Positions 59,789 to 64,000 of a stretch of 64,000 nt of DNA are shown piece by piece (position 1 is the first letter of the stretch; the number at the start of each line of letters is the position of its first letter). This DNA comes from Martelella lutilitoris (lineage in GTDB: Bacteria; Pseudomonadota; Alphaproteobacteria; Rhizobiales; Rhizobiaceae), in contig NZ_VCLB01000007.1 in the NCBI RefSeq assembly GCF_005924265.1, positions 1 through 64,000 on the forward strand. Reading direction: 5' to 3'. The notes under the pieces are model-generated. The model was given only the letters and a program-made list of their open reading frames with translations. It was not told where the DNA came from and ran no database searches. Made by a program: the position numbers and the translations under genes.

Positions 59789-60581
59789 CGGCTTTGTCTC
59801 TTCGCGACGGGCCGCCCGCGACAACGCTTTGAACGCGCAATGCGGATGGCCGGTGTTTGAATACCGGTATTCCCTTCATCAACAGTCGTAAAGCTTCGAG
59901 GTGAATGCCGGCAATGATTTTTACAGTCATGAGCGGGTAGGCGGCAAAGGCGGAGAGGAGTTTCCGGTCGGAGAGCGCGTCGCGCTTACCGCTGAAGGCT
60001 GCAAACAGAAGCGGGCCTTCGCCATCCTTTTCGTTGATGCGCACCGAAACGGTTTCGCCGGGCGGCGCGATGGAGAAGTGATAGGTGCATTCCATCGGGA
60101 TGAAGGGCGAGACGTAAAGCTGCTTTTCCGCCGTCTGCCGCACTGGCCGATGGTCATCGGCGACGGGGATCACATAGGTCATCCGCTCCTTGAACGTGTT
60201 GCAGACCTCGTAGAGGATCGCGACGAGGTCGCCATCTTTGCCATGGCAGAAATAGACGGTGAGCGGATTGAAGACATAGCCAAGAATGCGCGGATAGCAA
60301 AGCATTTCGACGCGGGTGACCGGCGCGGAAATGCCGGCTCTTTCGACTTCGCCTAGCGCCCAGGATTTCAGCCCGCCGCCGTCAAGCGCGCCATGATCGC
60401 GGTCATGGACGCTGAAGAGGGCGAAGCGGTTGTGACCGAAGAGCCGCAGCGCGCGGTCAAGCTTCGGCAACTCATCCAGATCGATCAGCAGCGAGAACAC
60501 GCGGTAGTGCAGCCGGTGCGTTTTTGGCCGGTGGCGCCGGTGGATGACGTCGCCTTTGTAGAGGGCGGAGTTCCAGCTCAT
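59772..60581 (-). CDS. DUF1365 family protein
   Basis: The 269-residue product has the DUF1365 pattern: MSWNSALYKGDVIHRRHRPK, HRLHYRVFSLLIDLDEL, LLCYPRILGYVFNPLTVYFC-like segment (as MLCYPRILGYVFNPLTVYFC) and KQLYVSPFIPMECTYHF. Its biochemical role is unknown, but it is regularly found between an FAD-dependent amine-oxidase-like protein and a CFA synthase. It overlaps its upstream neighbour by 4 bp and the cfa-type gene by 17 bp, so the three genes form a tight operon. Confidence 0.88.
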   Translation of the reverse strand: MSWNSALYKGDVIHRRHRPKTHRLHYRVFSLLIDLDELPKLDRALRLFGHNRFALFSVHDRDHGALDGGGLKSWALGEVERAGISAPVTRVEMLCYPRILGYVFNPLTVYFCHGKDGDLVAILYEVCNTFKERMTYVIPVADDHRPVRQTAEKQLYVSPFIPMECTYHFSIAPPGETVSVRINEKDGEGPLLFAAFSGKRDALSDRKLLSAFAAYPLMTVKIIAGIHLEALRLLMKGIPVFKHRPSALRVQSVVAGGPSRRDKADDRDA

Positions 60582-61939
60582 TCGGCGGCGACCAGGTTCG
60601 GGTTCAAGTGGATGCGGCCGGATTCGTTTTCCACCGACCAGGGCCGCCGGACGCCGCCGAGTGCCTCGGCCACGGCAAGGCCCGACTGCAACCCGTCCTC
60701 GTGAAAGCCGCTGCCGAAATGCGCGCCGCAATACCAGACATTGCCCTGGCCCTGAATCTGCCAGAGATCCCGCTGGGCTTCGATCGCGGCGCGGTCGAAC
60801 AGCGGATGGGCATAGGTGTAGCGGGCGTGGATCGCATCCGCCTTGATCGGCTCGGCAGGATTCAGCGTCACGAACAGCGGAATGTCCTCATCAATGTTCT
60901 GCAGCCGGTTCATCCAGTAGGTGACGCACAGCGATATGTCATCCGCGCGTTTGCGTTCAAGATAGTTCCAGCTCGACCAGACCTTACGCCGCCTCGGCAT
61001 TTGTGCAGCATCACTGTGCAGATAGGCTTCGTTGACGGTGTAGCGGAAGGCGGAGAGGAGGCTCTTCTCATTCTCGCCGGCATCCGCCAGCATGGCAAGC
61101 GCCTGGTCGCCGTGTGTGGCCACGACCACGGCATCGAACTCCTGCTCCTCGTTGTGGTCGAGCGTCAGGCGCACGCCGTTGTCGAAGCGGCGGATATGCC
61201 GGACCGGCGTCGAAAGGCGGATATCGCCGTTGATCTGCTCCAGCATGCGGGTGACGTAACTTCTGCTGCCGCCGGAGACCGTGCGCCATTGCGGCCGGTC
61301 GACGAGCGTCAGAAGCCCGTGGCTTTCGAAGAAGCGCGTGAAGGCGGCAAGCGGATAGGCGCGCATCTGATCGGCCGTGGTCGACCAGATCGCCGCGCCC
61401 ATCGGCAGGATGTGATCTTCGACAAAGCGTCTGGAATAGCCCTTTGAGTCGAGATAGTCCCCGAGCGTCAGGTCCAGCGCGGCGCTGTCATTCGCGGCCG
61501 CCGGCGCCTCGCGGTAGAAGCGGAAGATATCGTAGACCATACGCCAGAAGCTGAAGCGCAGGATATTGGACTTCTGCGCCAGCATGGTGGCAATGTTTGT
61601 GCCGCCATATTCGAATGCGCCATTGTTGAGCGAGGCGGAAAAGGACATGTCCGATTCTTCCGTCTCAACACCGAGATGGGAAAACAGTGCGGTAAGGTTT
61701 GGATAGTTGCGCTCGTTGTAGACGATGAAGCCGGTGTCGACCGGTATGTGGCGACCGCTGATTACGATGTCCGCGGTGTTCGAATGACCACCGGGGCGGC
61801 TATCGGCCTCAAACAGCGTGACATGGGCGGATTTGCTCAAGAGCCATGCCGCCGAGAGGCCGGAAATGCCGGACCCTATGACGGCGATCTTCCTGTCGGC
61901 GCGGAATTTTCGATGGGCCTTGTCCAGCGTGTGATGCAT
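60578..61939 (-). CDS. FAD-dependent oxidoreductase (amine-oxidase-like)
   Basis: The 453-residue protein has an N-terminal FAD-binding Rossmann motif KIAVIGSGISGLSAAWLLSK followed by LFEADSRPGGHSNT, and a C-terminal FAD segment NVWYCGAHFGSGFHEDGLQS. The family pairs with DUF1365 and CFA-type genes and probably oxidises or desaturates lipid acyl chains. AGAGGA precedes the ATG at 61939. It is the first gene of the minus-strand operon and divergent from the sigma factor gene, so the intervening about 200 bp should hold both promoters. Confidence 0.88.
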   Translation of the reverse strand: MHHTLDKAHRKFRADRKIAVIGSGISGLSAAWLLSKSAHVTLFEADSRPGGHSNTADIVISGRHIPVDTGFIVYNERNYPNLTALFSHLGVETEESDMSFSASLNNGAFEYGGTNIATMLAQKSNILRFSFWRMVYDIFRFYREAPAAANDSAALDLTLGDYLDSKGYSRRFVEDHILPMGAAIWSTTADQMRAYPLAAFTRFFESHGLLTLVDRPQWRTVSGGSRSYVTRMLEQINGDIRLSTPVRHIRRFDNGVRLTLDHNEEQEFDAVVVATHGDQALAMLADAGENEKSLLSAFRYTVNEAYLHSDAAQMPRRRKVWSSWNYLERKRADDISLCVTYWMNRLQNIDEDIPLFVTLNPAEPIKADAIHARYTYAHPLFDRAAIEAQRDLWQIQGQGNVWYCGAHFGSGFHEDGLQSGLAVAEALGGVRRPWSVENESGRIHLNPNLVAAE

Positions 61940-62142
61940 GCGCGGTTTTCCTCTGATCTTTAGCCTGAATAACGTGTTCGGCGGCCGGGCGGATTGAAAT
62001 CGGAAGAAATTTGTTGGACCCTTCAATCCGGTTGGAAAACCGCGCCGTTATAGCAGGCATGACAGACCTTGCTCATCATATGCCGGCCGCCGGCACGGTT
62101 TCCAGCGCTGCCCGAAACAGGGCGGCGACCTTGATTGTGGGA

Positions 62143-62730
62143 ATGCGGAAGCCAAAGTCGAAAGGCCCAGCCTTGGCGGAAATGTCGGCCGAAGAAATGA
62201 CGCTTTGTCTGGTGCGCACCGGACGGTCTCGCGATGTCGCTTCTTTCGAGCGGCTGTTCGTGTATTTCGGGCCGCGTATCCGCAGCTTCATGCTGAAACG
62301 CGCGCTTGACGGGCAACTGGCCGAGGAACTGATGCAGGAGACCATGATGATGGTCTGGCGCAAGGCCTCGCTGTTCGATCCCCAGCGCGGCAACGCCTCC
62401 GCCTGGGTTTTCACCCTTGCCCGCAATGTGATGATCGACAATCTGCGCAAGGCGAAGCGCCCCGAATTCGATCCGACCGACCCCGCCTTCGTGCCCGATG
62501 CGCCGGAAACGCCCGACGTCAATTTCGAGCAGGATGAAAGCGCGGAACGGATCCGGCTGGCGCTTGCCAGCTTACCGGAGGAACAGGCCGAGCTTCTGCG
62601 CATGTCGTTTTTCGAGGATATTTCCCACAGCATGATCGCCGAAAAGACCAATTTGCCCCTCGGGACTGTCAAGTCCCGGATCCGAGCCGCGTTTTCCAGA
62701 CTGAGGGCGGCGCTTGGAGAAGACCGATGA
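62143..62730 (+). CDS. rpoE: ECF sigma factor, RpoE type partnered with ChrR
   Basis: The 195-residue protein has region 2 (FERLFVYFGPRIRSFMLKRA, ELMQETMMMVWRKASLFDP, NASAWVFTLARNVMIDNLRK) and region 4 (LASLPEEQAELLRMSFFEDI, LPLGTVKSRIRAAFSRLR). The neighbouring ChrR-type protein places it in the ECF11-like group that responds to singlet oxygen and peroxides. The target genes in Rhodobacter include cfa-type lipid genes, as found next door here. The start is uncertain: 62143 and 62182 are both plausible. It overlaps the anti-sigma gene by ATGA. Confidence 0.88.
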   Translation: MRKPKSKGPALAEMSAEEMTLCLVRTGRSRDVASFERLFVYFGPRIRSFMLKRALDGQLAEELMQETMMMVWRKASLFDPQRGNASAWVFTLARNVMIDNLRKAKRPEFDPTDPAFVPDAPETPDVNFEQDESAERIRLALASLPEEQAELLRMSFFEDISHSMIAEKTNLPLGTVKSRIRAAFSRLRAALGEDR

Positions 62731-63407
62731 CCCCGATCAACCACCACATCTCGGATGCCCTGTTGCTTGAATATGCCGCCGGCACGCTGGAAGAAGGCTG
62801 GAGCCTGGCGGTTGCCACGCATCTCGCGCTTTGCCCCGATTGCCGCAAGCGCCTGTCGCTGATGGAAGCCGCAGGCGGCGCGCTGATGGAGAGTATCGCG
62901 CCTGAGACCACGCCCGAGCGCGAACGAGAAAGCTGGGAGGCCATGCTGCTGCGGCTGAAAGCCGAGCCGGCCGGAGCGCCCGAAAGCGACGCAAAGCCGG
63001 CGCGCCGAACGATCAAGGACGTGGACCGGACGATCCCGGAACCGCTTCGCTCCTATATCGGCGGTTCGCTGGATGCGGTCGAATGGCGTCGCCTCGGCAT
63101 TGGCGCTGCGCAATACCAGGTGCCCGTTGATGGCGATCTCAATGTCAAGCTGCTGCGCGTCGGGCCCGGGCGGCCTTTACCCGAACACGGCCATGGCGGG
63201 CGCGAGCTGACGCTGATCCTGAAGGGCTGTTATCGCTGCGAAGGCGAGGCCTTTGGTCCCGGAGACCTTGACGAAGAGGATGAGGAGACGGTTCACGAGC
63301 CGGTGGTGACGCCAGATGGCGAATGTATCTGTCTGATCGTCACCGATGCGCCGCTGAGGTTCAAGAGCCGCATGATGCGCGCCGTCCAGCCATTCCTGGG
63401 CATATGA
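62727..63407 (+). CDS. chrR: ChrR-family anti-sigma factor (zinc finger plus cupin)
   Basis: The 226-residue protein has an N-terminal zinc anti-sigma domain with the H-x3-C-x2-C motif in ATHLALCPDCRKRL. A C-terminal cupin follows with metal-ligand-like PEHGHGGRELTLILKGCYRC and EETVHEPVV. ChrR holds RpoE inactive until singlet oxygen triggers its turnover. The arrangement, directly behind the sigma gene with a 4-bp overlap, is standard. Confidence 0.92.
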   Translation: MTPINHHISDALLLEYAAGTLEEGWSLAVATHLALCPDCRKRLSLMEAAGGALMESIAPETTPERERESWEAMLLRLKAEPAGAPESDAKPARRTIKDVDRTIPEPLRSYIGGSLDAVEWRRLGIGAAQYQVPVDGDLNVKLLRVGPGRPLPEHGHGGRELTLILKGCYRCEGEAFGPGDLDEEDEETVHEPVVTPDGECICLIVTDAPLRFKSRMMRAVQPFLGI

Positions 63408-63417
63408 GGAGAGGTCG

Positions 63418-63837
63418 ATGACCCGTTACCTGATCGCCTTCGCCGTCATGGCCGCCTGTTTTTCCGCGCTCGATTTCATCTGGCTCGGTACGGTCGCCTT
63501 CAGCTTCTACGAGGCGGAGATCGGCCAGTTGCTCTTGGCTTCGCCAAATTGGAATGCCGGTTTAAGTTTTTATTTCATGTATCTGATCGGCATCTATTAT
63601 TTTGTCGTCTACCCTGGTGTGAAGGCGCGTTCCTGGCTGAAGGGTCTCGTCAACGGCGCGGCTTTCGGCTTCATCGCTTACGGCACCTATGACCTGACCA
63701 ATATGGCGACGTTGAAGGACTGGTCATGGACTGTCGTCGGCGTCGATATGGCCTGGGGCACGTTCGCGACCGGCCTGACCGGCTTTCTCAGCACCTTTGT
63801 GACCGGGCGGATCATGGCCCGCCGGGCCCGCGCTTGA
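63418..63837 (+). CDS. DUF2177 family membrane protein
   Basis: The 139-residue protein has four membrane helices and the DUF2177 pattern: ACFSALDFIWLGTVAFSFYE, GLVNGAAFGFIAYGTYDLTN, MATLKDWSW and VGVDMAWGTFATGLTGFLST. It starts 10 bp after chrR with GAGGAGAGG upstream, so it is probably in the same transcript. The function is unknown; the DUF occurs in sigma-factor-controlled lipid or stress clusters. Confidence 0.85.
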   Translation: MTRYLIAFAVMAACFSALDFIWLGTVAFSFYEAEIGQLLLASPNWNAGLSFYFMYLIGIYYFVVYPGVKARSWLKGLVNGAAFGFIAYGTYDLTNMATLKDWSWTVVGVDMAWGTFATGLTGFLSTFVTGRIMARRARA

Positions 63838-63890
63838 CTTCACCGCGTATGTGGCATTCAAACGGCTGAACGTCCACCACGCGGAATGCC

Positions 63891-64000
63891 ATGTTCAAGC
63901 TCACCCGTCCCGCAACAGCCGAGCGCGAGATCAAGAAGAGCCGGTTTGCCACCATCGCAGCGCCGATTGCCGACGAGGCGGCGGCGAAGGCCTTCATCGC
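63891..64000 (+). CDS. YigZ/IMPACT-family protein, N-terminus only
   Basis: The gene runs off the right edge. The visible product, MFKLTRPATAEREIKKSRFA then TIAAPIADEAAAKAFI, has the E-I-K-K-S-R-F-x-x-x-A-x-P block that opens IMPACT/UPF0029 proteins such as YigZ. Family members are linked to translation control. Only about 36 codons are available, so the call rests on this N-terminal motif. Confidence 0.65.
   Translation, partial: MFKLTRPATAEREIKKSRFATIAAPIADEAAAKAFI

Noticed and set aside
58592-59860. 422-codon plus-strand open frame opposite the CFA-type methyltransferase
   Set aside because: Antisense shadow; the minus strand encodes a complete methyltransferase with SAM motifs.

Overview
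The window looks like chromosome from an alphaproteobacterium of the Hyphomicrobiales (Rhizobiales). The evidence is the rlpA-tmk-holB-metG-tatD-metallo-beta-lactamase gene order, an ECF sigma/ChrR pair beside cfa-like genes, a palindromic intergenic repeat of rhizobial type, and GC-rich codon use. A genus cannot be fixed from this sequence alone.

Core DNA lies at both ends. On the left (1-1774) are two transglutaminase-family genes and a small conserved-looking ORF. On the right (45442-64000) are tRNA-Ser(UGA), rlpA, tmk, holB, metG, tatD, an MBL-fold hydrolase, a polyamine-type ABC transporter, a lipid-modification cluster (DUF1295 protein, a membrane protein, CFA-type methyltransferase, DUF1365, FAD oxidoreductase) and an rpoE-chrR type sigma/anti-sigma pair with a DUF2177 gene.

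Between them is a mobile element of about 43.7 kb inserted in the 3' end of tRNA-Ser. A 15-bp direct repeat (ATGGCGGAGGAGGTG) occurs at 1775-1789 and, as the tRNA 3' end, at 45441-45455. A tyrosine recombinase gene lies next to the tRNA. Paired TGTGTAGC motifs with identical 12-bp spacing sit just inside both ends. The element carries a MobC-like protein and a relaxase but no visible conjugation apparatus or replication initiator, so it looks like an integrative mobilizable element.

Its left third is a type III CRISPR-Cas locus of III-D flavour. The effector operon (plus strand) holds an HD-less cas10, three multi-RAMP genes, csx19 and a csx16-like gene. A convergent adaptation operon (minus strand) encodes a reverse transcriptase-Cas1 fusion, Cas2 and Cas6. 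Three tiny arrays of the same repeat family surround the two operons. A separate gene (2101-3039) encodes two membrane helices joined to a CARF-like domain, a plausible cyclic-oligoadenylate-gated membrane effector; a decayed second copy lies at about 20.4-20.65 kb. Two ORFs of the effector operon are broken: a frameshift at an A8 run in a RAMP gene and an in-frame UAA in a membrane-helix/Csx16 gene.

The middle third contains a broken 5' copy of hsdR split by an IS66-family element with a perfect 8-bp target duplication, then a minus-strand operon of secreted envelope-type proteins (lipoprotein, GH75-like chitosanase, lysozyme-like protein, extensin-like peptidase, an anchored protein and a small exported protein). 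A scar of a SNF2 helicase gene follows, then an intact defence operon hsdR-hsdS-GIY-YIG-gmrSD-hsdM. The right third is mobilization DNA: a ribbon-helix-helix regulator, a zinc-ribbon GIY-YIG protein, a soluble FtsH-like AAA protease preceded by a striking array of TCCGGA motifs, the relaxase with a coiled-coil gene nested in another frame, MobC, an oriT-like region and the integrase.
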